Assembly (NCBI RefSeq): GCF_001707825.1
Contig: NZ_LYBM01000005.1
Span: 1-64,000 of the forward strand
Origin: Veronia pacifica
Lineage (GTDB): Bacteria > Pseudomonadota > Gammaproteobacteria > Enterobacterales > Vibrionaceae
Reading direction: 5' to 3'
DNA length: 64,000 bases
The notes under the pieces were generated by a model. That model made no database searches. It saw only the letters and a program-made list of their open reading frames with translations, and was not told the origin of the DNA. How positions within the stretch are numbered: the first letter of the stretch is position 1; each line of letters opens with the position of its first letter. The translations under genes and the position numbers were made by a program. Below, piece after piece: positions 26,216-36,564 of the stretch.

Positions 26216-27240
26216 TTGACTGGTCTTACCATTGCACTTGATGCGATGGTGGGGACTTCGGTCCTCAGGTAACAGTGCCTGCCTCCGTGCAGGCATTGTT
26301 GCATTATCCATCGTTAAAAATCATTCTTGTCGGTGACAATGATCTCATCGTCAACCAACTCAAACAACTTGGTCAGCCAGACCATCCCCGTCTTTCTATT
26401 GTTCATGCTGACACCAACATTGGCAATGACGAACGCCCTTCTCAGGCTTTAAGAAACAGCAAAGGCAGTTCAATGCGAGTTGCACTTGAACTCGTCGCTG
26501 ACAATAAAGCCGATGCTTGCGTCAGTGCCGGTAACACGGGTGCGTTAATGGCACTGTCTAAATACCTCCTCAAATTATTACCAGGCGTTGATCGACCTGC
26601 TTTGGTCTCTGCCCTGCCAAATATGTATGGCGATGCGGTGTGGTTACTTGATCTTGGCGCGAACGTGTCTGTCGATGCCGACACTCTTTTTCAATTTGCT
26701 GTTATGGGTGCTGTGATTGCTGAAGAGCAAATGGAAAGACAGCCCAAAGTGGCATTACTCAACATTGGAGAAGAGGAAATTAAGGGTAATGATTTGGTAA
26801 AACGCTGCTCTGAAATGCTGCAGCAAAGCCAATCGGTTAATTATGTCGGATATGTTGAGGGCGATCAGCTATTTACTGGCAATGCTGACGTTATAGTCTG
26901 TGACGGCTTCGTTGGAAATGTCTCTCTAAAAACCAGCGAGGGTGTGGCCAGATTATTTTTAGGGAAGTTGAAAGATGCCTTGTTTTCTCATCCTATAAAG
27001 AAATTGATCGCCAAATGGCTGTTTGGTGAACAATTAATGGCACTGAAACACCTGAACCCCGACCAGTATAATGGCGCAAGTCTGCTAGGATTGCGCGGTA
27101 TCGTGGTAAAAAGCCATGGCGGAGCAGATGTCGCTGCCTTTAAGCACGCAATTGCAGAAGCAGTACACGAAATCGAACGGCAATTACCAAAAAAAATAAG
27201 TGACCGTTTAGAAGCCGTATTACTCGAGAGGCACATTTAA
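26216..27240 (+). CDS. plsX: Phosphate acyltransferase PlsX, with an apparent frameshift
   Basis: PlsX makes acyl-phosphate from acyl-ACP, the first step of phospholipid synthesis by the PlsX/PlsY route. From TTG 26216 the frame reads [11 protein letters not shown] and then runs out of register (VGTSVLR, stop). One added G after ATG at 26246-26248 restores [21 protein letters not shown], which matches the family exactly, and leads into the long frame that continues to 27240 ([13 protein letters not shown]-like region, [50 protein letters not shown]). The protein would be about 341 residues. A true null would be unusual in this conserved operon, so a base-calling error is likely. Translation from the internal GTG at 26275 would lack the conserved N-terminal strand. 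Confidence 0.9.
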
Positions 27241-27245
27241 ACTTC

Positions 27246-28214
27246 ATGTTCAGTAAGATTTCAGGAACAGGCAGCTATTTGCCTGCAGCGATCCGTACCA
27301 ATGCGGATTTGGAAAAAATGGTAGATACCAGCGATGAGTGGATAACCACACGGACAGGTATTAAAGAACGTCGCATAGCCAGGGATGATGAGACCGTAGC
27401 TTTGATGGGCTATGAGGCCGCACGCCGCGCGATTGATATGGCTGGTATTGATAAGCAGGATATTGATCTTATTGTGGTTGCGACAACCAGCGGTGAACAA
27501 GCGTTTCCTGCGGCTGCCTGTGAAATTCAGGATATGTTGGAGATCAGTGGTTGTCCGGCATTTGATATCGCCGCAGCATGCTCTGGCTTCGTTTATGCGC
27601 TGAGTGTTGCTGATCAGTATGTTAAGTCTGGTATGGCATCTAATGTCTTGGTGATCGGCTCTGATCGCCTGTCGCATACCTGTGACCCAGAAGACAGATC
27701 TACCATTATTATCTTCGGCGATGGTGCGGGTGCCGTGGTGCTGTCTGCAACAGAAGAAAAACAAGGAGTGTTGTCAACACACCTTCATGCTGACGGTAAG
27801 TACGGCAAACTACTCAACCTAAGAACGCCAACCCGCATCAAGAAAAACTCGCCGACTGAAGATGCCTATTTTCTGGAGATGGCCGGCAATGATGTTTTCA
27901 AAGTTGCTGTGACTCAGCTTGCGAACATTGTGTCTGAAACGTTAGATGCCAATCAAATGGCGAAGTCAGAAATTGACTGGTTGGTTCCTCATCAGGCAAA
28001 TTATCGAATCATTAAAGCGACCGCTAAAAAACTGGGTATGCCAATGGACCAGGTGGTTATCACCTTGGACAGGCATGGCAATACGTCGGCGGCTTCTGTG
28101 CCAACTGCACTGGATGAAGCTGTCCGAGATGGTCGTATTCAACGTGGTCAAACGTTGCTGCTCGAAGCCTTTGGCGGTGGTTTTGCCTGGGGCTCGGCGT
28201 TAGTTAAGTTTTAA
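27246..28214 (+). CDS. fabH: Beta-ketoacyl-ACP synthase III
   Basis: 322 residues. The catalytic triad is intact: Cys112 in AAACSGF, His in VPHQANYRI and Asn in [11 protein letters not shown]. FabH condenses acetyl-CoA with malonyl-ACP to begin fatty-acid synthesis. It starts five bases after plsX and precedes fabD, the standard order. The N-terminus [13 protein letters not shown] supports the ATG chosen. Confidence 0.96.
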   Translation: MFSKISGTGSYLPAAIRTNADLEKMVDTSDEWITTRTGIKERRIARDDETVALMGYEAARRAIDMAGIDKQDIDLIVVATTSGEQAFPAAACEIQDMLEISGCPAFDIAAACSGFVYALSVADQYVKSGMASNVLVIGSDRLSHTCDPEDRSTIIIFGDGAGAVVLSATEEKQGVLSTHLHADGKYGKLLNLRTPTRIKKNSPTEDAYFLEMAGNDVFKVAVTQLANIVSETLDANQMAKSEIDWLVPHQANYRIIKATAKKLGMPMDQVVITLDRHGNTSAASVPTALDEAVRDGRIQRGQTLLLEAFGGGFAWGSALVKF

Positions 28215-28226
28215 AAGGAACAGTAA

Positions 28227-29150
28227 ATGTCCAAATTTGCAGTAGTTTTTCCCGGTCAAGGCTCTCAGGCTGTCGGTATGCTGGCAGATCTTGCTGAGCA
28301 CTATGATGTAGTGAAAGAAACATTCGCTGAAGCTTCTGATGTACTGGGCTATGACCTGTGGGCACTGGTACAAAATGGTCCAGAAGCCGACCTCAATGAG
28401 ACACATCGTACCCAGCCTGCTTTGCTGACGGCGTCAGTTGCAGTGTGGCGTGTGTGGAACCAGCAGGGTCTTGAGCAGCCATCTGTGCTCGCTGGGCATA
28501 GCCTTGGTGAGTATTCAGCATTAGTCTGTGCAGGCGTTATCGACTTCAAACAAGCGGTGAAGCTTGTGGAGTTGCGTGGCAAACTCATGCAAGAGGCTGT
28601 ACCAGCCGGCGTCGGTGCAATGTCAGCGATTATCGGTTTGGATAATAACGCTATTGCTAAAGCTTGCGAAGAGGCTGCGCAAGGTGAGGTTGTCTCACCT
28701 GTCAACTTTAATTCTCCGGGTCAAGTTGTCATTGCAGGCAATAAAGATGCAGTAGAGCGTGCCAATGTATTGTGTAAAGAAGCGGGAGCTAAACGCGCCT
28801 TGCCGCTTCCTGTTTCTGTACCTTCTCATTGCGCTCTGATGAAGCCAGCTGCAGAGAAATTGGCAGTAGCTCTGGCAGAAGTGTCCTTCCAATCACCATC
28901 TATCCCTGTCATAAACAATGCGGATGTGGCGATGGAAACTGACCCTGATGCCATTAAAAATGCTTTGGTGCGCCAGCTTCATGGCCCGGTTCGTTGGACT
29001 GAGAGCGTTGAAGCAATGGCAGAACAAGGTGTTGAGACGTTGCTAGAAATGGGGCCTGGTAAAGTATTGACAGGTCTTGCAAAACGCATCGATCGCAAGC
29101 TGAGTGCATCAGCTGTCAACGATACTGCCAGCCTAGACGCTGCAAAGTAA
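28227..29150 (+). CDS. fabD: Malonyl-CoA:ACP transacylase
   Basis: 307 residues. It has the FPGQGSQAVGM N-terminus, the GHSLGEY nucleophile elbow with Ser92, and a catalytic His in PVSVPSHCALM. FabD moves malonate from CoA to AcpP, supplying all elongation steps. An AAAGGAA site lies just before the start, 12 bases after fabH. Confidence 0.96.
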   Translation: MSKFAVVFPGQGSQAVGMLADLAEHYDVVKETFAEASDVLGYDLWALVQNGPEADLNETHRTQPALLTASVAVWRVWNQQGLEQPSVLAGHSLGEYSALVCAGVIDFKQAVKLVELRGKLMQEAVPAGVGAMSAIIGLDNNAIAKACEEAAQGEVVSPVNFNSPGQVVIAGNKDAVERANVLCKEAGAKRALPLPVSVPSHCALMKPAAEKLAVALAEVSFQSPSIPVINNADVAMETDPDAIKNALVRQLHGPVRWTESVEAMAEQGVETLLEMGPGKVLTGLAKRIDRKLSASAVNDTASLDAAK

Positions 29151-29209
29151 CAGGATTTTTTGCGGTTTGGAAAAAATACCAAACTGCTGATAAAGAGGAA
29201 TAACGGAAA

Positions 29210-29944
29210 ATGAACTTAGATGGAAAAATTGCACTGGTCACTGGCGCGAGTCGTGGCATTGGCCGCGCAGTTGCAGAAGTTCTTGTAGAGCGCGGCGCAA
29301 CTGTTATCGGTACGGCTACGTCTGAGGGCGGTGCTGCAGCAATCAGTGATTACCTTGGTGATAAGGGCAAAGGCCTCGCGTTGAATGTCACTTCACCTGA
29401 ATCCATTGAAGCGGTGTTGAAGTCCATCAAAGATGAGTTTGGTGATATTGATATACTGGTGAACAATGCGGGTATCACCAAAGACAATCTTCTCATGCGA
29501 ATGAAAGAAGATGAGTGGCAGGATATCATGGATACGAACCTGACCTCTATCTTCCGCATGTCCAAGGCAGTGCTGCGTGCAATGATGAAAAAGCGTAAGG
29601 GACGCATCATCAACGTTGGTTCCGTCGTCGGCACTATGGGTAATGCAGGGCAGGCAAATTATGCAGCAGCCAAAGCAGGTGTAGTAGGTTTTACTAAATC
29701 AATGGCTCGTGAGGTTGCATCGCGAGGCATTACCGTAAATACTGTAGCCCCTGGTTTCATTGCGACCGATATGACTGACGCATTGAATGACGACCAGCGC
29801 GCGGCGACTTTGTCTCAGGTTCCGGCTGGTAGGCTTGGAGAACCGCGCGAAATTGCGGCAACTGTAGCATTTTTAGCATCAGACGATGCTGCCTACATAA
29901 CAGGCGAAACGCTGCATGTTAACGGTGGGATGTACATGATTTAA
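29210..29944 (+). CDS. fabG: 3-oxoacyl-ACP reductase
   Basis: 244 residues, a classical SDR: TGASRGIG cofactor site, NNAG, the Ser of NVGSVVGTMG, and the YAAAK pair. It reduces beta-ketoacyl-ACP with NADPH. The C-terminal GETLHVNGGMYM is diagnostic of FabG. It follows fabD at 59 bases with AGAGGAA as ribosome site. Confidence 0.96.
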   Translation: MNLDGKIALVTGASRGIGRAVAEVLVERGATVIGTATSEGGAAAISDYLGDKGKGLALNVTSPESIEAVLKSIKDEFGDIDILVNNAGITKDNLLMRMKEDEWQDIMDTNLTSIFRMSKAVLRAMMKKRKGRIINVGSVVGTMGNAGQANYAAAKAGVVGFTKSMAREVASRGITVNTVAPGFIATDMTDALNDDQRAATLSQVPAGRLGEPREIAATVAFLASDDAAYITGETLHVNGGMYMI

Positions 29945-30101
29945 CCGTTTGAGTTGCAACTCTCGATGACGAAGTTCAAACTACGGACGATTACTGACCA
30001 AATCGTGGTTTGACCAGCATTTGGGGTGTTGCAACTTCCACGTTATTGAATAAACTACTGCACATATCGCATCTGCGAATCTTGTAAGGACTAGTATTAA
30101 T

Positions 30102-30335
30102 ATGAGCAACATTGAAGAACGCGTTAAAAAAATTATCGTTGAGCAACTGGGCGTAGAAGAAGCTGAAGTGAAAAATGAAGCTTCATTTGTTGATGACCTG
30201 GGTGCTGACTCTCTGGATACTGTAGAGCTGGTCATGGCTCTGGAAGAAGAGTTCGATACCGAGATTCCAGACGAAGAAGCTGAGAAGATCACTACTGTTC
30301 AAGCAGCTATCGACTACGTGAACAGCGCTCAATAA
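30102..30335 (+). CDS. acpP: Acyl carrier protein
   Basis: 77 acidic residues. The DSL motif ([11 protein letters not shown]) carries Ser37, the site of 4'-phosphopantetheine attachment. The 157-base gap after fabG contains two GTTGCAAC-type stretches (29954 and 30029 regions) and probably an additional promoter, which would fit the high demand for this protein. A terminator follows at 30353. Confidence 0.97.
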   Translation: MSNIEERVKKIIVEQLGVEEAEVKNEASFVDDLGADSLDTVELVMALEEEFDTEIPDEEAEKITTVQAAIDYVNSAQ

Positions 30336-30352
30336 TTGAGGCATGTTCATAT

Positions 30353-30385
30353 CAGGCGGTCATTTTGACCGCCTGTGTTGTTTTT
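30353..30385 (+). terminator. Rho-independent terminator/attenuator after acpP
   Basis: CAGGCGGTCA (30353-30362) and TGACCGCCTG (30366-30375) form a perfect 10-base stem with a three-base loop, followed by TGTTGTTTTT. It lies between acpP and fabF, so it probably reduces rather than abolishes transcription into fabF. Confidence 0.8.
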
Positions 30386-30432
30386 GGCACTAAGAAAAAT
30401 TCAATCAATAACAATCTCCGGAGAAAATCATC

Positions 30433-31671
30433 GTGACTAAGCGTCGTGTTGTTGTCACTGGTATGGGTATGCTGTCCCCTGTAGGTAACAACGTTGAATC
30501 ATCATGGAAAGCGCTGTTAGCGGGCCAAAGTGGTATTGAGAATATTCAACACTTCGATACCAGTGCATTTGCGACCCGTTTTGCTGGTTTGGTAAACGAC
30601 TTTAACTGCGAAGAATACCTTTCAAAGAAAGATGCTCGTAAGATGGATCTTTTCATCCAGTACGGCATCGCTGCCAGTGTCCAGGCGTTGAAAGACTCAG
30701 GTCTGGAGATTTCAGAACAGAACGCTGATCGCATTGGCGTTGCGATTGGCTCAGGTATCGGTGGTTTGGGTCTTATTGAGGCAAACCACAAAGCACACGT
30801 AGAGAGAGGGCCTCGTAAGATCAGCCCATTTTTTGTGCCCTCGACTATCGTGAATATGATAGCGGGTCACGTATCGATTAATTATGGTCTGCGTGGGCCG
30901 AATATTGCTATTTCAACCGCTTGTACAACCGGTCTTCATAACATAGGCCATGCGGCGCGTATGATCGCATATGGTGATGCTGATGCCATGGTTGCAGGTG
31001 GTGCAGAAAAAGCATCAACAGAGTTAGGCATGGGTGGTTTTGCAGCAGCAAAAGCATTATCAACTCGAAATGATGATCCAGAAGCTGCCTCTCGCCCTTG
31101 GGATAAAGACCGTGATGGCTTTGTTCTCGGTGATGGCGCGGGCATCATGATACTGGAAGAGTACGAGCACGCTAAAGCGCGTGGTGCCAATATTTATTGT
31201 GAGTTAGTCGGCTTCGGTATGAGTGGCGATGCTTACCATATGACATCCCCGAGTGAGGATGGTTCTGGCGGTGCACTGGCAATGAAAGCAGCCATTCGTG
31301 ACGCAGGTATTGATCAATCATTGATTGGTTATGTAAATGCGCATGGCACATCAACGCCAGCAGGCGATGTTGCTGAAACTAAAGGGATACGCCTCGCACT
31401 CGGTGAAGCAGCTGACCGTACTCTGGTATCGTCAACGAAATCGATGACAGGTCACTTGTTGGGTGCAGCGGGCTCTGTAGAAGCAATTATCACAGCGATG
31501 TCACTGGTTGACCAAGCTGTGCCGCCGACGATTAACCTCGAAAATCCAGATGATGGATGTGATCTTGATTACGTTCCTAACGAAGCAAGAGATGCGAAGC
31601 TGGAATATGCTTTATGTAACTCTTTTGGTTTCGGTGGAACTAACGGCTCGTTGATTTTTAAAAAAATCTGA
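30433..31671 (+). CDS. fabF: Beta-ketoacyl-ACP synthase II
   Basis: 412 residues from a GTG start. The KAS II triad is intact: Cys in [12 protein letters not shown], His in [12 protein letters not shown] and His in [14 protein letters not shown]. FabF elongates acyl-ACP and is central to temperature control of unsaturated fatty acids. A strong terminator follows. CTCCGGAG lies just before the start as ribosome site. Confidence 0.96.
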   Translation: MTKRRVVVTGMGMLSPVGNNVESSWKALLAGQSGIENIQHFDTSAFATRFAGLVNDFNCEEYLSKKDARKMDLFIQYGIAASVQALKDSGLEISEQNADRIGVAIGSGIGGLGLIEANHKAHVERGPRKISPFFVPSTIVNMIAGHVSINYGLRGPNIAISTACTTGLHNIGHAARMIAYGDADAMVAGGAEKASTELGMGGFAAAKALSTRNDDPEAASRPWDKDRDGFVLGDGAGIMILEEYEHAKARGANIYCELVGFGMSGDAYHMTSPSEDGSGGALAMKAAIRDAGIDQSLIGYVNAHGTSTPAGDVAETKGIRLALGEAADRTLVSSTKSMTGHLLGAAGSVEAIITAMSLVDQAVPPTINLENPDDGCDLDYVPNEARDAKLEYALCNSFGFGGTNGSLIFKKI

Positions 31672-31690
31672 TAGCATCTGGTAAAATAAA

Positions 31691-31721
31691 CGGCCCGATA
31701 CGACCTATCGGGCCGTTTTTT
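31691..31721 (+). terminator. Rho-independent terminator after fabF
   Basis: CGGCCCGATA (31691-31700) pairs with TATCGGGCCG (31706-31715) around CGACC and is followed by a T-tract. Confidence 0.93.
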
Positions 31722-31758
31722 GTTATATGGAATTAAATCGCTTGTTGAAAGGATAATC

Positions 31759-32568
31759 ATGGTATTGCTGAACGGTATTAATACCCAGCAGATAGAAATT
31801 GCTGACCGCGGTCTGCAATACGGGGATGGTTGCTTCACTACCGCTCTCTTGATTGATGGAAAACCACAATACTGGCCATCGCATCAAGCCAGACTGGAAA
31901 ATGCAGTTAAGGCACTGGCGATCCCATTTCAAGAATGGAAAGACCTTAATGACTGGGTAAAAAAAGCCTGTGCTGATATACAAGAAGAGAAAGCTGTGCT
32001 CAAGGTGATGATCACCCGAGGCTCTGGTGGGAGAGGATACAGTCCTAAAGGATGCTCAAAGCCTAACGTATTGATAACGAGCAGTACTTTTCCGCAGCAT
32101 TACGAAATATGGGCAAAAAAAGGCATTCAGCTGGCTGTCCTTCGCTCACGGTTAGGTCATTCGCCTTTGGCAGGTATTAAACACCTCAATCGACTCGAAC
32201 AAGTTATTGCCAAGGCTGAACTTGATGAGCTCAATGTGGAAGACGGTATAGTCTGTGACATGCAGGGAGCCATGGTTGAGACAACAGCATCCAACCTTTT
32301 TTGGCGGGTGAAGAATACGCTTTTTACGCCTCGATTAAGTTGTGCTGGGGTCGAGGGCATAATGAAGATGCATATTACAAAGTGCGCAAAAGAATGCGGA
32401 TATGAGATCAATGAGGTGGAAGCTGAACCGTCAGTGCTTGAGCATGCTGATGAAGTTTTCATTACGAACACCTTGATGGGGATAATTCCAGTCAATCAAT
32501 GTGACAGTTACACCTTTACAAGTAGGGAAGCATTGGAGTTGATTGGTAAGAGGTTGAAAGCGTGCTAA
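31759..32568 (+). CDS. pabC: Aminodeoxychorismate lyase
   Basis: 269 residues from ATG 31759, preceded by GAAAGGA; the upstream TTG/ATG extension overlaps the fabF terminator. It is a class IV PLP enzyme: ADRGLQYGDGCFTT N-terminus, the Lys in GIKHLNRLEQVIAKAE region and an EVFITNTLMGIIPV segment. It makes 4-aminobenzoate for folate. Its end overlaps mltG by seven bases. Confidence 0.92.
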   Translation: MVLLNGINTQQIEIADRGLQYGDGCFTTALLIDGKPQYWPSHQARLENAVKALAIPFQEWKDLNDWVKKACADIQEEKAVLKVMITRGSGGRGYSPKGCSKPNVLITSSTFPQHYEIWAKKGIQLAVLRSRLGHSPLAGIKHLNRLEQVIAKAELDELNVEDGIVCDMQGAMVETTASNLFWRVKNTLFTPRLSCAGVEGIMKMHITKCAKECGYEINEVEAEPSVLEHADEVFITNTLMGIIPVNQCDSYTFTSREALELIGKRLKAC

Positions 32569-33575
32569 AGAAAATCGCTATATTATTGTTATTGTCTGTT
32601 GTTGCCACTGTCAGTGTTGCCGCCTGGAGCGTAAAGCAGATCGATCTTTTTGTCTCAACTCCTCTTAACCTTGAGCAGCCTGAATTAATCACAGTCACAG
32701 AGGGCGCGCATTTTAATAAAATGCTCAAATATCTAAATGAGTCAGGGTTAGTCGAATCATCGCCATGGGCTCGTTGGGCTGTGAAACGCTATCCTGAACT
32801 TGCGCGAGTGAAAGTGGGAACATACCAGATCAAACCGGGCATGACCCTCGCAGATACGTTTGCAGTATTTAGGAAAGGAAAAGAGCATCAATTCTCGATC
32901 ACTTTCGTTGAGGGCAGCCGCTTTAGCGAATGGAAAAAGCAACTGGCTTCAACCGATAATTTAAAACATGATACTCAGCAATTGTCAGAGGCTGAGTTGG
33001 TCAAAGCGCTTAAATTGAAGGTCGACAACATTGAGGGCATGCTACTGCCAGAAACGTATAACTTCGTTGCAGGTCAGTCTGAGCTGTCTATTTTGAAAAG
33101 AGCGGCCGACGAAATGCAGAAGACCCTTGATGCAGCATGGAGTAACAGACAAGCATCATTACCTGTGAAAACACCGTATGAACTGTTGACTCTGGCATCA
33201 ATCGTTGAAAAGGAAACCGCAGTTAGCGACGAGAGAGCGAAAGTGGCGTCGGTGTTTGCTAACCGATTGAACAAACGTATGCGCTTACAAACCGATCCAA
33301 CAGTGATTTACGGTATGGGTGAGCGTTACAAAGGAAACATCACCAAAAAGGATCTTCGGGAAAAAACACCGTATAACACCTATGTTATTCGTGGGTTACC
33401 CCCAACACCTATTGCTATGCCGGGAGCAGCCTCAATACTTGCTGCTGCAAATCCTGTAAAAACACCTTATTACTACTTTGTTGCTGATGGCACAGGTGGG
33501 CATACATTTTCAAAGACACTGTCAGAACATAATCGGGCAGTGAAAAAACTCATTCGAATTCAAAGAAAAAAATGA
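32562..33575 (+). CDS. mltG: Endolytic murein transglycosylase MltG (YceG)
   Basis: 337 residues from GTG 32562. One N-terminal membrane helix ([20 protein letters not shown]) anchors a periplasmic domain. A LysM-like part (residues about 45-110) precedes the catalytic YceG domain with the SIVEKETA motif, whose second Glu is catalytic, and [13 protein letters not shown] and [18 protein letters not shown]. MltG cuts nascent glycan strands and so sets their length. It overlaps pabC and tmk, as in most gammaproteobacteria. Confidence 0.94.
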   Translation: MLKKIAILLLLSVVATVSVAAWSVKQIDLFVSTPLNLEQPELITVTEGAHFNKMLKYLNESGLVESSPWARWAVKRYPELARVKVGTYQIKPGMTLADTFAVFRKGKEHQFSITFVEGSRFSEWKKQLASTDNLKHDTQQLSEAELVKALKLKVDNIEGMLLPETYNFVAGQSELSILKRAADEMQKTLDAAWSNRQASLPVKTPYELLTLASIVEKETAVSDERAKVASVFANRLNKRMRLQTDPTVIYGMGERYKGNITKKDLREKTPYNTYVIRGLPPTPIAMPGAASILAAANPVKTPYYYFVADGTGGHTFSKTLSEHNRAVKKLIRIQRKK

Positions 33576-34204
33576 ACGCTAAATTTATTGTTGTAGAAGG
33601 CCTCGAAGGGGCAGGAAAAACCACTGCGATCAAGCAGGTCATTGCCACATTGAATGCGGCAGGTATTGCGGATATTGAGCAAACTCGCGAACCGGGTGGT
33701 ACGCCGTTGGCTGAGAGAATGCGTACCTTAGTGAAAGAAGGGCACGACGACGAACCAGTGACAGACATGGCAGAACTGTTGCTGATGTATGCGGCTCGTA
33801 TTCAGCTTGTCGATAACGTGATTAAACCTGCTCTGGCAAATAATAAATGGGTGGTCGGTGACCGCCATGATATGTCCTCACAGGCCTATCAAGGCGGTGG
33901 TCGAGGTTTTTCTCCAGCGTTGATGCTGAAACTGAGAGATATGGTTCTGGGCGACTTTCGCCCTGCATTTACCCTCTATATGGACATAGATCCCACCATT
34001 GGCTTGACCCGAGCCAAAGCAAGAGGGGAGCTGGACCGTATTGAGCAAAATAAAATCGACTTTTTCCAGCGTGCGAGACAGCGCTATTTAGAGTTGGCAA
34101 ACAGTGATGACAGCGTTGCTATTATCGATGCATCGCAAGGTATAGAGAAAGTTGCAGCAGATATTGATGCAGCGTTATCTGAGTGGCTCAGACATGCTGA
34201 CTGA
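33572..34204 (+). CDS. tmk: Thymidylate kinase
   Basis: 210 residues. P-loop GLEGAGKTT (residues 9-17), DR(H) motif in [18 protein letters not shown] and LID region [15 protein letters not shown]. It phosphorylates dTMP to dTDP. ATGA overlap with mltG; it overlaps holB by 11 bases, so the three are translationally coupled. Confidence 0.95.
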   Translation: MNAKFIVVEGLEGAGKTTAIKQVIATLNAAGIADIEQTREPGGTPLAERMRTLVKEGHDDEPVTDMAELLLMYAARIQLVDNVIKPALANNKWVVGDRHDMSSQAYQGGGRGFSPALMLKLRDMVLGDFRPAFTLYMDIDPTIGLTRAKARGELDRIEQNKIDFFQRARQRYLELANSDDSVAIIDASQGIEKVAADIDAALSEWLRHAD

Positions 34205-35159
34205 TATCTATCCCTGGCAGCAAGAGATGTGGCAGCAATGGAAGCAATTGCTTGATGTATCGCGTTTGCACCATGCCTTGCTGCTTGCCGCACCAGAGGG
34301 GAGTGGCCGTATGGCGTTGGCTGCTATGCTGGCTAAAACAGTTCTGTGTAAAAATGCAGTGACCGAACCCTGTGATAGCTGCCATAGCTGTCAGTTGTTT
34401 GAAGCGGGAAATCATCCGGATCTGCACGTACTCAAGCCTGAAACCAAAGGTAAGCAAATTGGTGTAGATGCCGTCAGGCAAACCAACCATTACGCTTGGG
34501 AAACTTCTCAACTGGGCGGTGCTCGGGTTATTTTGGTTGATGGTGCAGAGTTACTGGGTGAGGCTGCCGCCAATGCGTTATTAAAAACCTTGGAGGAGCC
34601 GCCTTCAGGTTGCCAATTTATTCTAATGACAGATGCAATCGACCGCTTGTTACCGACTATTGTGAGTCGTTGCAATAAGTGGAAGGCTAATCTGCCTGAA
34701 GAGCATACTGTAAGACGTTGGGTCGAAGCTGAACTTTGCGAGTCAGTGCCTTTGCAGGTTGTTCGGCTCAACCGGGGGGCTCCCTTGGCGGCAAAAGAGT
34801 TTATCGAGTCTGGTGATCTTGTAAAACATCAAAAGCTTATCCTCGCACTTTGCGAATACCTTGCAAACAAACAGGGGCTCTTTACCGTCACTGATCTTGT
34901 CGTAAAGGCGGAGCAGGATGGACTGAAATGGTTGAGTTTTCTGTTACTGGACATACTTAAGTATCAACAGGGCAGCCAGACTGGGATCATTCATAGCGAT
35001 ATGACCAGTGAGCTACAAAGATTGTCAGGACTATTGCGCCCCGGATTGGTGATGGCTCAGTTAGCATCATTAAACAAGCTGACAGCCGATATGAGCAGAA
35101 GTAGTGGCCTCAACCGTGAACTGATGATCAGTCAGTGGCTTAGTCAGTTTGACACGTAA
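34194..35159 (+). CDS. holB: DNA polymerase III delta' subunit
   Basis: 321 residues from ATG 34194 ([16 protein letters not shown]); the longer start at 34152 lies within tmk. It has a degenerate P-loop ([11 protein letters not shown]), a zinc module (C-x8-C-x2-C-x2-C from [15 protein letters not shown]) and the SRC motif in IVSRCNKW. Delta' is the rigid stator of the clamp loader and does not hydrolyse ATP. Confidence 0.94.
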   Translation: MLTDIYPWQQEMWQQWKQLLDVSRLHHALLLAAPEGSGRMALAAMLAKTVLCKNAVTEPCDSCHSCQLFEAGNHPDLHVLKPETKGKQIGVDAVRQTNHYAWETSQLGGARVILVDGAELLGEAAANALLKTLEEPPSGCQFILMTDAIDRLLPTIVSRCNKWKANLPEEHTVRRWVEAELCESVPLQVVRLNRGAPLAAKEFIESGDLVKHQKLILALCEYLANKQGLFTVTDLVVKAEQDGLKWLSFLLLDILKYQQGSQTGIIHSDMTSELQRLSGLLRPGLVMAQLASLNKLTADMSRSSGLNRELMISQWLSQFDT

Positions 35160-35320
35160 GCGCATAACAAAAAAACGCGCTGCTTAACGCGGTGAAACAG
35201 ACATTTAAAAAGAGAACGAATCAGAAAACTGATGTTTCAGTTGTCAATCGTCTGGATGGCCGCTAATGATTGTTCAGAATAGAAGAAATATCAGTCTGAT
35301 AGAGATACCGGAGTATTAAG

Positions 35321-36097
35321 GTGTTAGTTGATTCACATTGTCATCTCGACAAACTGGACTATGAAAAGCAGCATCAGGATGTTGCTGATGTATTGAGTAA
35401 GGCACAGGAGCGTGGAATAGACTATTTCCTATCTGTAGGTGTCACCCTGAGCAGTTTTCCTGCGATGATGGAAATGATTAAACCGTTTCCTAATGTGTTT
35501 GCATCCTGTGGTGTCCATCCACTGGATATTGAGCAGGGCTTTGATTTCAGTAAATTGAAAGAACTGGCTTCCGATGAACGTGTGGTAGCAATTGGTGAAA
35601 CTGGTCTCGACTACCATTATCAGCCTGAGCTTGCTGAGCAACAGCAGGATATCTTCCGCCATCATGTCCGTTTGGCCGTTGAGTTGAACAAACCATTGAT
35701 CATCCATACCCGCATGGCGAGAGAAGATACCTTGCGTATCTTACGTGAGGAGGGAGCAGAGAAAGTGGGCGGTGTGCTTCATTGCTTCACGGAAAGTTTA
35801 GAAATGGCGGAAGCAGCAATAGAGCTTGGATTTTATATCTCAATCTCAGGGATCGTGACTTTCAATAAGGCGGAGGAGCTCAAAGAGGTTGTTCGTCGAC
35901 TACCACTTGAACGACTGCTGGTTGAAACCGATTCCCCCTATCTTGCACCTGTCCCTCATCGAGGAAAGCAAAATCAGCCAGCTTATACCCGAGAAGTAGC
36001 AGCTTACATTGCAAGTCTTAAGGGCACGACGATAGAGAAAGTGGCAGAAGCTACTACAAATAACTTCTTCACCTTGTTTGGTGGAGCCAAACGATAA
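35321..36097 (+). CDS. TatD-family metal-dependent hydrolase (YcfH-type)
   Basis: 258 residues from GTG 35321, with CGGAG upstream. Metal ligands are in place: DSHCHLD (HxH), GETGLDYHY (Glu), IIHTR (His), HCFT (His) and ETDSPYL (Asp). TatD proteins are 3'-5' deoxyribonucleases or related hydrolases; the YcfH branch is uncharacterised. The position after holB is conserved across enterics and vibrios. A terminator follows. Confidence 0.92.
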   Translation: MLVDSHCHLDKLDYEKQHQDVADVLSKAQERGIDYFLSVGVTLSSFPAMMEMIKPFPNVFASCGVHPLDIEQGFDFSKLKELASDERVVAIGETGLDYHYQPELAEQQQDIFRHHVRLAVELNKPLIIHTRMAREDTLRILREEGAEKVGGVLHCFTESLEMAEAAIELGFYISISGIVTFNKAEELKEVVRRLPLERLLVETDSPYLAPVPHRGKQNQPAYTREVAAYIASLKGTTIEKVAEATTNNFFTLFGGAKR

Positions 36098-36128
36098 TAT
36101 CGTCTAAAAAATAATCGAAAAACATAAG

Positions 36129-36156
36129 AAGCCAGGCGATATGACTGGCTTTTTTA
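36129..36156 (+). terminator. Rho-independent terminator after the TatD-like gene
   Basis: AAGCCAG (36129-36135) pairs with CTGGCTT (36145-36151), followed by TTTTATTTT. Confidence 0.85.
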
Positions 36157-36564
36157 TTTTGGAAGATACGCGATACTTATTTTCAGAACATAATTATGTG
36201 CAATTTACTGCATATTTTTAACATTGATGGCTAATAGTCGTGATCTTTTACCTGTAAGTTTCATCTTTCGCCATTCGGCCTTGTCTGCCTCTGAATCCCT
36301 CTATATAGTTTGCGACTGAGTCCATGTTTTTGGATGTAATGACAGTTATAGTGAACATTTTTTGCGCTTTCGTTTTGAGCCTGATCATCATCACATCGGA
36401 ATTTTTTGTCTAGAGGGCAGCAAGTTACGGCAAGTAGCTTCTTTTTTGACAATTTTTTCTGAGCGAGACAACGAAAGAGTATTCACTTTGCTGGCTTTAA
36501 ACGGTGTTCTTTCCCCTACAAAAGAACAAAAGGTCAAAATTCTAACTCTAATTAGGAGTCAAAC
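36157..36564 (+). promoter_or_regulatory. Long upstream region of ptsG
   Basis: No gene is supported here. The region must hold the ptsG promoter and a leader of unknown length; TAGGAG at 36553-36558 is the ribosome site. I looked for CRP and Mlc sites and found only weak partial matches that I do not report as sites. An open frame at 36362 that runs into ptsG is probably a chance reading frame. Confidence 0.4.

Noticed and set aside
36157-36564. CRP and Mlc sites before ptsG
   Set aside because: Only partial matches, no better than expected by chance in an AT-rich region.
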